The position numbers were made by a program, and so were the translations under genes. Source: Novosphingopyxis sp965218915 (GTDB lineage Bacteria; Pseudomonadota; Alphaproteobacteria; Sphingomonadales; Sphingomonadaceae). From it: DNA of 64,000 bases. This document shows, piece by piece, positions 1 through 7,319 of this stretch. Every line of letters starts with the position of its first letter. Position 1 is the first letter of the stretch. The notes below the pieces were generated by a model that did no database searches, was not told the origin of the DNA, and saw only the letters and a program-made list of their open reading frames with translations. The stretch lies in NCBI RefSeq assembly GCF_965218915.1, contig NZ_OZ244708.1, forward strand, positions 1,550,001 through 1,614,000, written 5' to 3'.

Positions 1-1
1 C

Positions 2-676
2 GACCTAGGGTTTCGCGTCGTGGACGATTTTCTCGAACCCGGGGTATTTCAGGCTTTGCATGAGCATGTAAAGCAGGAGAAATTCTTCTACGAAAACTCG
101 CTGGAGTGGAACACGGTTTGGCATCCTCTAAACGGAAACTCGCTGATCACAGGTCTGAAATCCTATGGCGAGACCGGCAAGCCCAGTCTGCGCTACCCGA
201 CCAAGACGCCGGTAGATCGCTTTATGGAGACGATTTGCGGCGCGCGCGAATTCTTTGACGATCTCCTGCTGCCGGCGGATGTGGGCGGCGATGAGTTGAA
301 GTTCACGGCCGCCGGTTTCCTGTACCGTGCCGGGTGGGGTCTGCCATGGCATATCGATCATGGCAATCAGCAATATCGCGGGGCTTTCGTCTATTATTTG
401 CATGAGAATTGGCGCGGGAATTGGGGGGGCGAACTCATGATTTCCGCCGAGAAACGCAAGTTTGCCGCGGACGTGGGCGACATCGACCTCGGCTTTCGCC
501 AAGGCGTCGGCTTTTCCAAGCCCGCCTATATCGAAGATGGAGTAGGCACCTTCGTCATGCCTAAACCCAACCGCGCCGTGTTTCTAAAGCAGGGCGTGTT
601 GCACGCTATCAATCCGGTCAGTCCGCTGGCAGGCGAAAACATGCGCTTTTCACTCGCCGGTTTCTTCATGAAGTAG
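2..676 (+). CDS. 2OG-Fe(II) oxygenase, 5'-truncated by window edge
   Basis: Probable 2-oxoglutarate/Fe(II)-dependent dioxygenase of the prolyl-hydroxylase type. The frame is open to the left edge (224 visible residues); a GTG at 20 is possible, but the phrase before it (GFRVVDDFLEPGVF) looks like normal family N-terminus, so the true start is probably outside the window. Iron ligands are visible as WHIDH (His and Asp, about residues 117 and 119 of the visible part) and a distal His in LHAINPV near residue 201, followed by MRFSLAGFF carrying the 2OG-binding Arg. It ends convergently with the next gene, overlapping it by 27 bases. It borders the RiPP genes, so it could hydroxylate the modified peptide, but it might equally be an unrelated neighbour. 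Confidence 0.75.
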   Translation, partial: DLGFRVVDDFLEPGVFQALHEHVKQEKFFYENSLEWNTVWHPLNGNSLITGLKSYGETGKPSLRYPTKTPVDRFMETICGAREFFDDLLLPADVGGDELKFTAAGFLYRAGWGLPWHIDHGNQQYRGAFVYYLHENWRGNWGGELMISAEKRKFAADVGDIDLGFRQGVGFSKPAYIEDGVGTFVMPKPNRAVFLKQGVLHAINPVSPLAGENMRFSLAGFFMK

Positions 677-1429
677 GGCCATCCCGATCGCGGCGCGCAC
701 GGACACAAGCTCCTCGTCTTTGCCGCACTGTGTCGCCGATACGATCCGGTTCGCGTCGTGCCGCCGAAGGTCTTGCGGCGACAGGGTGAAGAGCGCCTGC
801 CACGCGGTGAAATTGGCCGCTATATAGCGGTCCAGCTTGGCTTGAGCGGCTGGCGTGGTAGCCGGCCTGAAACGCAGCACGCGGCAGGGCCGCTCGCCCC
901 CCGTCCAGGCCCAATACGGAGCCTGACACGCCGTCACGGTTTGCAGCGCGATCAGCAGGTCGCGACGCCAGTACCGCCGGAGCCGGGGCGGCGCGAACAG
1001 CGTCTCGGCAAGAAAATCGATCGCGTTGCCACCGATCCGCTCCGCCTGTCCCGCGAGCGACAGGCACGCGGCTGGAGAGAGACGCCGCACCGTGTCGATA
1101 ACGTTGCATTGGACGACCAACGCTGTGCGATCGGCGGGGTGGGGGAGGGGGCCTGCCTTCAGCGACACCGCCGCACGACGATCGAGGATGGTTCGGCCAA
1201 ACGCCGCGACCAGCGCTTCGAACAAAGATGACCCGACACCTGGGCTGACGATCAGCAAGTCAATATCTCCATCGTCAAAATCGCCGATCCGAGTTTTATT
1301 CAGTGCCGAGCCATTTACATATATACTGCATTCACGTAATAAAGTTGCACTGCTTTGCAGGGCTTGTGATAGTTGACTTCGAAGTGCTTCAATCATATAA
1401 TTTCGCGTTCTACTGAAAAGAGTGGCCAT
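650..1429 (-). CDS. Nucleotidyltransferase-like protein
   Basis: A 259-residue protein with a Pol-beta-type nucleotidyltransferase signature: YVNGSALNKTRIGDFDDG followed by DIDLLIV, which matches the GS...DxD core. The rest, including a Trp-rich middle (YWRRDLLIAL, YWAWTGG), I do not recognise. The start is uncertain. ATGs lie at 1477, 1429 and 1396; I chose 1429 because a G-rich stretch precedes it, but the strong plus-strand promoter at 1373-1401 lies inside this reading, so 1396 is also reasonable. The substrate is unknown. Its place next to the oxygenase and radical SAM genes hints at a role in the peptide cluster, but nothing in the sequence proves it. Confidence 0.6.
   Translation of the reverse strand: MATLFSRTRNYMIEALRSQLSQALQSSATLLRECSIYVNGSALNKTRIGDFDDGDIDLLIVSPGVGSSLFEALVAAFGRTILDRRAAVSLKAGPLPHPADRTALVVQCNVIDTVRRLSPAACLSLAGQAERIGGNAIDFLAETLFAPPRLRRYWRRDLLIALQTVTACQAPYWAWTGGERPCRVLRFRPATTPAAQAKLDRYIAANFTAWQALFTLSPQDLRRHDANRIVSATQCGKDEELVSVRAAIGMALLHEETGE
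1373..1401 (+). promoter_or_regulatory. Sigma70-type promoter for the radical SAM operon
   Basis: TTGACT at 1373-1378, 17-base spacer, TATAAT at 1396-1401, an almost perfect housekeeping consensus. The predicted start of transcription near 1408 is about 20 bases before the ATG at 1428, so it would drive the small acidic protein and the radical SAM gene. It lies within the 5' part of the opposite-strand gene. Confidence 0.65.
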
Positions 1430-1709
1430 GAACCCCGTTGAAAACTGCCGTACCATGGTGTCCATGTTGAACTCCATAATTTATGCGCGAAACATAGGCG
1501 ATTACGGGTGCGGACAGGAGCCGTTGGATCAGGATGCAGAGAAAGAGACAGAGGAGGACGAACTGGTCGATCTTCTGCTGGGTTCTTTAGACAAATTGTC
1601 GGTAGAGGAACTCACCGCGCAGCGTAACTCCCTGTGCCGCACCGGGCTGCAATCGCTCGACGCTCAATTGTTCTATCGCGCTGCCGGACGGGCGAAACCG
1701 ATCGCGTAA
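1428..1709 (+). CDS. Small acidic protein upstream of the radical SAM enzyme
   Basis: A 93-residue reading frame starting at ATG 1428 with AAAAGAG before it; alternatives are ATG 1455 and 1464. The middle is strongly acidic (DAEKETEEDELVDLLLGSL), with three cysteines (ENCRT, YGCGQ, SLCRT). No family is recognised. It sits 20 bases after a predicted transcription start and 36 bases before the radical SAM gene, so it is probably translated. By position it could be a peptide substrate, a leader-binding partner or a chaperone of the radical SAM protein. The acidic helix-rich region would suit a leader or a partner protein, but this is inference. Confidence 0.5.
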   Translation: MNPVENCRTMVSMLNSIIYARNIGDYGCGQEPLDQDAEKETEEDELVDLLLGSLDKLSVEELTAQRNSLCRTGLQSLDAQLFYRAAGRAKPIA

Positions 1710-1745
1710 GACGCCGTTCCAGCCGAAGTTCGAAAGGTCCGCATC

Positions 1746-3602
1746 GTGCAATCATTCGCTCTTGTCAGCATGCCGTGGTTCATGGCGCAGATGCCATCCA
1801 TCCAACTCGCTATCGTGAGCGATGTGCTTCAAGAACATGGCATCGCGTCCGAGGCTTTCGAATTTTATGCCGATTTTCACGATCTTTTCGGAGTCAGTCT
1901 ATACCGAGAGATTTCCTCATCCAATCCATATCTGGCCGATATCCTATTCACGCGCGCATATTTCGACAATCCTGCGCCGGTCGCGTCGCTGCCCAATTTC
2001 GGCTTGGCGAACGACCAGTTCGAACGCGATCTGTTTCTGTTCGCCGAGCCCCTGATCGCAGAATTTCTGGATCGAGTCTTTGCGCAAACCGATTGGGCTT
2101 CGTTTGATGCCATAGCCTTTTCTCTCACCGCGTCGCAGACAGGTGCCTCGATGGCGCTGGCCAAGCGAATCCGCGCCGCCCATCCCGATCTGCCAATTAT
2201 CTTTGGCGGAGCGAGCTGCGCCGACGAGATGGGGCAGGCGCTGATGGAGATTTGCCCCGAGATCGACATTGTCGTTCATAAGGAAGCGGAAACCGTTCTG
2301 CCAGTGCTGCTCGATGCAATGCGCGGGTCTATAGCCTATCAGGCGGTGCCGGGCATTAGCTGGCGCGAGAGCGGAACCATAAGGTCCAGTGCTGACGCAC
2401 CACTGCATCAATTGCAACGCACGCGCGGCGTTTTGCGGTTCGATAATTATTTTGCGCGCATAGAACCCCTCAAAACCCTGTCGCTTAAAAACGTCTATAT
2501 TCCTTTCGAGAGCAGCCGTGGTTGCTGGTACGGCGAAAAGGCGCAATGTACTTTTTGTGGTTTGAACGAAATAATCAAGTACCGCCAGCGCGGCTCCATG
2601 GGATTGATTGACGAGTTGCAGGAATATGCCGATCGCTACGATATGAAAGACTTCTTTGCGGTCGACCTTATCATGCCGCTGAGCTTTTTTAAGACTTTTT
2701 TGCCGGAACTGACCGAGGCCAAGAAGGACTGGAACATCTTTTACGAAGTGAAATCGAACATGAAGCGCGCTCAGATCGAGCAGCTCGCCGATGCGGGCGT
2801 CAACTGGATACAGCCCGGCATAGAAAGCCTCGACGACGATGTGCTGAAACTGATGCGCAAGGGGGTGACCTCGGCTCAAAACATCCAGACTTTGCGCATT
2901 TGTCGCGAGCGAGACATGAAGGTCGGATGGAGCATCATCAACGGGTTTCCGAGGGAACAGGCACACAGCTATCGCGCGATGGTTGAGCTGGTGCCCAAGT
3001 TGCATCACCTCCAAGCGCCGTCGAATATCGGCTATTTCGAGGTGCACCGGTTTAGCCCATTCTTCGACAATCCTCACGCCATGGGCATTGAAATAAATGG
3101 GGCGCATACTTTGTATGAACATGTCTTTCCGGTCGAGCAATCCGTCCGCGATCGCTTGGTCTACCGGTTCGACTACACGGTGATCGAGCCGCGCGACGAG
3201 GCGTTGGAGACAGCGACCATAGCCTTGCGCAAGGCAGTCGAAACTTGGAAGCGCGCCAATGCCCGTGGTGCCGATTTCTTGATCGCATATCATCCCGGCA
3301 GCGGCGCTATTCTGACAGACACCCGCGCCAGCGAAGAGCCGGTCGTATCGAAGCTCGACATGGATGAGGCGCTGTTGATGCGGCGTCTTGACGAGCTGTC
3401 GGTCCACCGCAGGTTCGTCGCCGGCCTGGAGCGCGATGATCCCGGACTGGTCGCACGGCTCGGCGGGGGCGAGGCCGTCGCGAACCTGCTTCGGCGATGG
3501 CACGAGAAAAGCTGGGTGCTGATCGAAAGCGGGTATGTGCAGACGCTCGCGAAAGTCGCGGCTCGTCATTTCGCTTTGAATATGGAATTTGACGCTGCGT
3601 GA
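1746..3602 (+). CDS. B12-binding radical SAM enzyme, RiPP maturation radical SAM protein 1 type
   Basis: A 618-residue protein. Residues about 1-190 form a cobalamin-binding-like region, starting with PWFMAQMPSIQLAIVSDVL and containing DAIAFSLTASQ and IIFGGASCA. The radical SAM cluster motif is ESSRGCWYGEKAQCTFCGLN, with Cys260, Cys268 and Cys271 (C-x7-C-x2-C). This spacing and wording are characteristic of the bacteriocin/RiPP maturation radical SAM protein 1 family (TIGR03975) as I remember it. The start is GTG with GAAAGG ahead. Members act on ribosomal peptides; the exact reaction (for example methylation) cannot be read from the sequence. It heads a co-directional run with an ABC permease and ATPase, and lies 1.9 kb upstream of the precursor peptide. 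Confidence 0.88.
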   Translation: MQSFALVSMPWFMAQMPSIQLAIVSDVLQEHGIASEAFEFYADFHDLFGVSLYREISSSNPYLADILFTRAYFDNPAPVASLPNFGLANDQFERDLFLFAEPLIAEFLDRVFAQTDWASFDAIAFSLTASQTGASMALAKRIRAAHPDLPIIFGGASCADEMGQALMEICPEIDIVVHKEAETVLPVLLDAMRGSIAYQAVPGISWRESGTIRSSADAPLHQLQRTRGVLRFDNYFARIEPLKTLSLKNVYIPFESSRGCWYGEKAQCTFCGLNEIIKYRQRGSMGLIDELQEYADRYDMKDFFAVDLIMPLSFFKTFLPELTEAKKDWNIFYEVKSNMKRAQIEQLADAGVNWIQPGIESLDDDVLKLMRKGVTSAQNIQTLRICRERDMKVGWSIINGFPREQAHSYRAMVELVPKLHHLQAPSNIGYFEVHRFSPFFDNPHAMGIEINGAHTLYEHVFPVEQSVRDRLVYRFDYTVIEPRDEALETATIALRKAVETWKRANARGADFLIAYHPGSGAILTDTRASEEPVVSKLDMDEALLMRRLDELSVHRRFVAGLERDDPGLVARLGGGEAVANLLRRWHEKSWVLIESGYVQTLAKVAARHFALNMEFDAA

Positions 3603-3653
3603 TTTCGTGCTTAGCACGGCGCTCATGATCGACAAAGCTACGCGGCTTGGTTC

Positions 3654-4646
3654 TTGAATAGCTTGTTTCGTTACGATGGAACCATCGTTCGCCGCATTAC
3701 GACGCGTTTGTTCGCAAGCTGGAAGGATTTTCTGGCGGTCGGTCTTCTGATCTGCTTCGCGATCATGTTCATTGCGGACATTTCGACGCGTCTTCCGTCT
3801 CGCTATGCGACGATTCTGGTGGTGGTGTTCGCCGGGCTCTCGGGCCTTGGCGTGCAAGCCTATGCATCCTTGAGGTTGCGGAGCCTCGCCAGCGATTCCC
3901 CGATCGCTAGGGATGCGCTCGACGGGCGGACTCGGCTCGGCTTTCACATGGGGGCGATCATGCTCGGCGCCGCCGCAGCCGTCACCGCATCGCTGCTCAT
4001 CGAACAGAGTGCGATCCTCGTCGGCTTAGCGAGTTTTGCTTCCGTTGCACTCGTCGTCCATCTCGTGCTTCACGAGAACGTCAGGTCTTTCGGTTTGGCC
4101 TTGCAAGAATGGTTGCGCCAAGGTGTCCAGATCAACGAGTGGCGCGGGCGCATGGCGACGGGCTTTGGACCAATGGCGCTGCTCGTTATCCTGGCGGTGG
4201 CATTCGCCCCGGTCGAAACGGGCGCGCGTATTGCCGTTGCGACGCTCACCTGCACGATTTATGGCATGGCCGCGACATCGCACAATGCGGGCGCGATCAA
4301 CTTCCTGCGGCTGTCCGGGGATAGCTATCTGGCCACGGTGCGGCGGTTTCTGCTGCGTCCAGCGCTAATTCTGGCGGCGCTTATTGCGGCGACGCTGATC
4401 GCCCGCAATCTGCAGTTGACCGCGCTGGCCGCTTCTGCCGCTGTGCTGGTCTTCATCTATCGCGCGCTGCAGATTGCCCTGCTGCGGCTCCATGGTCCTC
4501 GAACCAGCGAATTGTTGATGATCTTCATCCTCTTTTTCCTCATAACCATCGCCATCACGGTTCCTCCGATGATCGTTCCGATTGTGGTTGCTCTGCTGAT
4601 ATTTCTAGGCGTCCGCGCCAACCGCGTGACTTGGCTGCTCCGGTGA
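3654..4646 (+). CDS. Multi-pass membrane protein, likely ABC exporter permease
   Basis: A 330-residue hydrophobic protein with about eight to ten predicted membrane segments (for example FLAVGLLICFAIMFIADI and LMIFILFFLITIAITVPPMI). No named family is recognised. The stop codon overlaps the start of the following ABC ATPase as GTGA, so the pair is translationally coupled and most likely forms one ABC transporter. The start is weakly supported: no ATG exists near the 5' end, the first candidate is TTG 3654, with TTG 3663 as an alternative, and no clear ribosome-binding site is seen. In this cluster the pair could export the product or provide self-protection. Confidence 0.7.
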   Translation: MNSLFRYDGTIVRRITTRLFASWKDFLAVGLLICFAIMFIADISTRLPSRYATILVVVFAGLSGLGVQAYASLRLRSLASDSPIARDALDGRTRLGFHMGAIMLGAAAAVTASLLIEQSAILVGLASFASVALVVHLVLHENVRSFGLALQEWLRQGVQINEWRGRMATGFGPMALLVILAVAFAPVETGARIAVATLTCTIYGMAATSHNAGAINFLRLSGDSYLATVRRFLLRPALILAALIAATLIARNLQLTALAASAAVLVFIYRALQIALLRLHGPRTSELLMIFILFFLITIAITVPPMIVPIVVALLIFLGVRANRVTWLLR

Positions 4647-5356
4647 GCGCGGCCATCGTTCTAGACCGGGTCACGGTGCAGCGCGATTGGCGCAGGGTGA
4701 TCCATGGCGTCTCGCTTACCATCATGCAGGGAGGCTGGTTTGGACTGATCGGCGCGAACGGGTCGGGCAAGACGAGCCTGCTGCGCGCGATCGGGGGAAG
4801 ACTTGCCTTCGAGGATGGACAGTGTTGCATCCATGGGACGGATATGACCAGCAGCCGTTTCGGCAGGGCCGAGCGTATCGGCTTTGCGCCGACCGTGGAA
4901 TCGCTTCCGACGAGTTTGTCGCCGGCGGAAGTCTTTGCATTTCTTTCGCGGGATTGGCAGGAGCACGTCGCATTTCTTCAGAAGCCACTGGGCCTGAACG
5001 ATCTGAATAGCCGACGGATCGGGACGTTCTCCGCCGGGATGCGTCAGCGGGTGGCGGTTGCCTGCGCCTTTGCGAGCGGTCTCGACACGATGATTCTCGA
5101 CGAGCCGTTCAACTGGCTCGACCCGGTCGCTGCCTTCGACTTGCGAATTGCCCTCCGCGAATGGGTCAATCCGGAGCGGACGCTGATCACCGCAGTGCAC
5201 GACTTGGCGACATTAGCGATGTCGTGTGACCGGGGCGCACTCTTGGCGAACGGCTTTCTGGCACTGACATTAGATGAAAAGCGACTGAAAGATTCGAGAA
5301 ATAATGTTTTATCATTCGAAAATGAAATGATCCAAGTTCTTCGCGAAAATTATTAG
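4643..5356 (+). CDS. ABC transporter ATP-binding protein
   Basis: A 237-residue nucleotide-binding subunit. Walker A is GANGSGKT (residues 37-44), the signature motif reads FSAGMRQRVAVA instead of the textbook LSGGQ, and Walker B is TMILDEPFNWLDP; the switch His is in ITAVHDLAT. I chose GTG 4643 because it overlaps the permease stop as GTGA, rather than TTG 4631. The last about 25 residues are AT-rich and end in an unremarkable tail. It most likely powers the upstream 330-residue permease. It differs from the MacB-type ATPase at 8738, so the cluster has two ABC systems. Confidence 0.88.
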   Translation: MSAAIVLDRVTVQRDWRRVIHGVSLTIMQGGWFGLIGANGSGKTSLLRAIGGRLAFEDGQCCIHGTDMTSSRFGRAERIGFAPTVESLPTSLSPAEVFAFLSRDWQEHVAFLQKPLGLNDLNSRRIGTFSAGMRQRVAVACAFASGLDTMILDEPFNWLDPVAAFDLRIALREWVNPERTLITAVHDLATLAMSCDRGALLANGFLALTLDEKRLKDSRNNVLSFENEMIQVLRENY

Positions 5357-5417
5357 ATAGGGTTGCTTTGTTTTTTCTTTATGACCCTTGTAATTGGATC
5401 GTGACCGTTCTTTAAAC

Positions 5418-5446
5418 TTGGCGTGGTGGTTTAAACATGGTATTAA
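5418..5446 (+). promoter_or_regulatory. Probable promoter for the precursor peptide operon
   Basis: TTGGCG at 5418-5423, 17-base spacer, TATTAA at 5441-5446, about 48 bases before the precursor ATG. Two copies of TTTAAAC (5411-5417 and 5430-5436) flank or overlap it and could be an operator. The preceding 60 bases are T-rich after the ATPase gene, consistent with a break between operons. Confidence 0.45.
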
Positions 5447-5493
5447 ATTCCAGTGCGCGGTTAAGTCGCGCTCCAAGCCCCAAGGAGATTGTG

Positions 5494-5802
5494 ATGAACA
5501 AGATGACCGAAATCGAGGCTGCGGACACGCTTGAAAAAGCCCCGTATATTGATCCGAAGGAAGCACGCGCCAATGTGCTGAAGGTCGTGCAGCAGATCAA
5601 AGCCGATCCGGAACGCTTTGCCGAGTTGAAAAAGCAGCTGCAAGGTAAGAGCGATGAAGAGCGAGCCGAAGGCTTGGTTCAGTTCATCGCCAACAACGAT
5701 GATTTGGTGCAGTCACTCCCGATGAACGACCGTGAAACGGCCATGACGATCACGGTTACCGTTACGGTGACGATCCTGATTTTCGCAAGTTCCGCCTATT
5801 GA
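5494..5802 (+). CDS. RiPP precursor peptide with Thr/Val-alternating, cysteine-free core
   Basis: A 102-residue peptide starting at ATG 5494 behind a strong ribosome-binding site (CAAGGAG). Residues 1 to about 80 are charged and helical (ARANVLKVVQQIKADPERFA), as expected for a leader. The C-terminal end is sharply different: MTITVTVTVTILIFASSAY (residues 84-102), with Thr at 85, 87, 89, 91 and 93 and Ser at 99 and 100. There is no cysteine anywhere. Codons for the repeated Thr and Val vary, so the alternation is not a simple DNA repeat. The gene directly precedes a lyase-kinase protein that can dehydrate Ser/Thr. I infer a leader-core precursor; the cleavage site is not visible (no GG), but lies probably near residues 76-84. 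Confidence 0.8.
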   Translation: MNKMTEIEAADTLEKAPYIDPKEARANVLKVVQQIKADPERFAELKKQLQGKSDEERAEGLVQFIANNDDLVQSLPMNDRETAMTITVTVTVTILIFASSAY

Positions 5803-5883
5803 TAAACCGGAACGGCAAAAAACTCATGTATGCCCGAGACGGATCGCCCGATGCGTCGTGGTGCTGCAGATGGGCGGTCTGAA

Positions 5884-5909
5884 TTGCTCGTTAAAGAGAT
5901 CGCGAGCAA
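5884..5909 (+). promoter_or_regulatory. Possible attenuator hairpin between precursor and synthetase
   Basis: TTGCTCG and CGAGCAA form a perfect 7-base-pair stem with a 12-base loop, 80 bases after the precursor stop and 40 bases before the synthetase start. A pyrimidine-rich stretch (CCCTTTCTTT) follows at a distance. It could reduce read-through so that more precursor than enzyme is made, or stabilise the precursor mRNA. The evidence is the dyad alone. Confidence 0.3.
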
Positions 5910-5948
5910 CCTGCCGCCCTTTCTTTATGGTGATAGCAAAGGTTGTTG

Positions 5949-7241
5949 ATGAAAGGATTCTACCGCCCGTTGCAAGTTCCGGCTCCAGCACATCGAGCCG
6001 CTCCATTTAAAGGCAAATGGTATACCGATGGACCGCCGGTCTCAGTCCCGCAGGGATGGAAGCTATATGTATCGGCATCGCTTCCCCATTATCTGGAAAC
6101 GCTGGCGATCACTCGTGAAGTGTTCGCTCGGCATGGCGTGCCGAGCAAATATGCTTGTTCCGACAAGGTTTTTCGCAAACTGAATGCCGGCTTATATGGC
6201 TATTGCCAAGTTGGTAAGAATATTGTCGGTTATTTCGCGGAGGATGCTGCGTTGCGCTCCGTGGCGGCCGAACTCAAGGACCGGTTGCGTGCGTTTGCCG
6301 ACACCGCGCCGCAGGTTCCGTTTGCTCAGCCGCTAGGGGGAGAATTGCCGCTCTCCTACCGCTACGGCGCGTTTCACGGCGACACGATCGAGCTGGCCGG
6401 CGAGGATTATGCGGACGACCGGCGCAAACCCGCGCGCTGGATCTTCGACCATATTCCCGATCCGCTGTCGGTCCTGAGCGAAGACACGGAAACGGACGAG
6501 GCGTTCGACGCGTTCCTATCGCGCTATCCGGTCTATGAGACATTGAGCCAGGGGGGCAAGGGCGGCATCTTCGCCGCGTTCGACCTCGAGGCCGACGCCT
6601 TCAACGACCTGATCCTGAAAATCGGCTATCGCAAAGGGCAAGTGCTGCCGGACGGGCGCGACGGCATGGCTTTGCTGAAACGGGAGGCGGATTTCTTCGC
6701 CCTGCTCGACGAACGTCGGATTGCCACGGTCGCGCCGGCCTTGGCCGACTACCGGCAATTTCGAGACCGCAATGTCCTGATCATGGAGCGGATCGACGGC
6801 CAGAACCTGCAGACGTTGCGCACCGACGGAGCGCTGACGCGGGGGCATGTCGAGAAATGCCTGGCCGTGCTCGACACCATCCATGGGGCGGGGCTGTATG
6901 TCGGCGATGCCAAGATCGCCAATTTCGTCGAGGAGACGGCGAGCGCAAAGATATACGCCATCGACTTCGAAGCGGCGGGCAGGCTGGACACCGCCAAGCT
7001 CGACATTCTCTGCACCTATCATTTTTCCCGCCCGACGTTCGGCGATATGGCGAAGCTGGAACGGTGCCATCTCCTCTACTCCGCCTTGCATGTGGATGAC
7101 GAAACGACCTTTAGCGAAAGCGACCGCATCATCGACCTGCCGCAAAAGCTCGCACAGATCACCCCGTCCGACGAAACGGGCAAGTGGGCGCTCGGTTTGT
7201 TGCAGGCGGAATTGTTGGATATTGAGGTTGACGTCGGATAG
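5949..7241 (+). CDS. Class III lanthipeptide synthetase-like lyase-kinase without cyclase domain
   Basis: A 430-residue protein resembling the N-terminal two thirds of LanKC enzymes. Residues about 30-190 match the lyase-like region (GWKLYVSAS, FARHGVPSKYA, LSYRYGAFHGD). Residues about 195-410 match the kinase: GGKGGIFAAFDL as the glycine loop, VLIMERIDG as the hinge, YVGDAKIANF with Asp320, Lys322 and Asn325, and IDFEAAG with Asp339 in place of DFG. The protein stops where the LanC-like zinc cyclase would start, so no ring-forming domain is present. The known role of such domains is phosphorylation of Ser/Thr in a peptide and elimination to Dha/Dhb. The start at ATG 5949 (AAAGG upstream) is preferred over two in-frame TTGs. 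Confidence 0.87.
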   Translation: MKGFYRPLQVPAPAHRAAPFKGKWYTDGPPVSVPQGWKLYVSASLPHYLETLAITREVFARHGVPSKYACSDKVFRKLNAGLYGYCQVGKNIVGYFAEDAALRSVAAELKDRLRAFADTAPQVPFAQPLGGELPLSYRYGAFHGDTIELAGEDYADDRRKPARWIFDHIPDPLSVLSEDTETDEAFDAFLSRYPVYETLSQGGKGGIFAAFDLEADAFNDLILKIGYRKGQVLPDGRDGMALLKREADFFALLDERRIATVAPALADYRQFRDRNVLIMERIDGQNLQTLRTDGALTRGHVEKCLAVLDTIHGAGLYVGDAKIANFVEETASAKIYAIDFEAAGRLDTAKLDILCTYHFSRPTFGDMAKLERCHLLYSALHVDDETTFSESDRIIDLPQKLAQITPSDETGKWALGLLQAELLDIEVDVG

Positions 7242-7319
7242 GACGAACTACCGTATGGCATAGCTTCTCCCGGGGGCGTTGCCGGGCGAGATCAATTGCG
7301 GCGGCGGTAAAAGATTGAA

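Noticed and set aside
1944..3947. A 667-residue minus-strand frame opposite the radical SAM gene
   Set aside because: Shadow: no family, unlikely composition, and the plus strand has clear enzyme motifs throughout.
5494..5802. Possible lanthipeptide rings in the Thr/Val peptide
   Set aside because: No cysteine exists in the peptide and no cyclase domain is present, so lanthionine rings are not supported.
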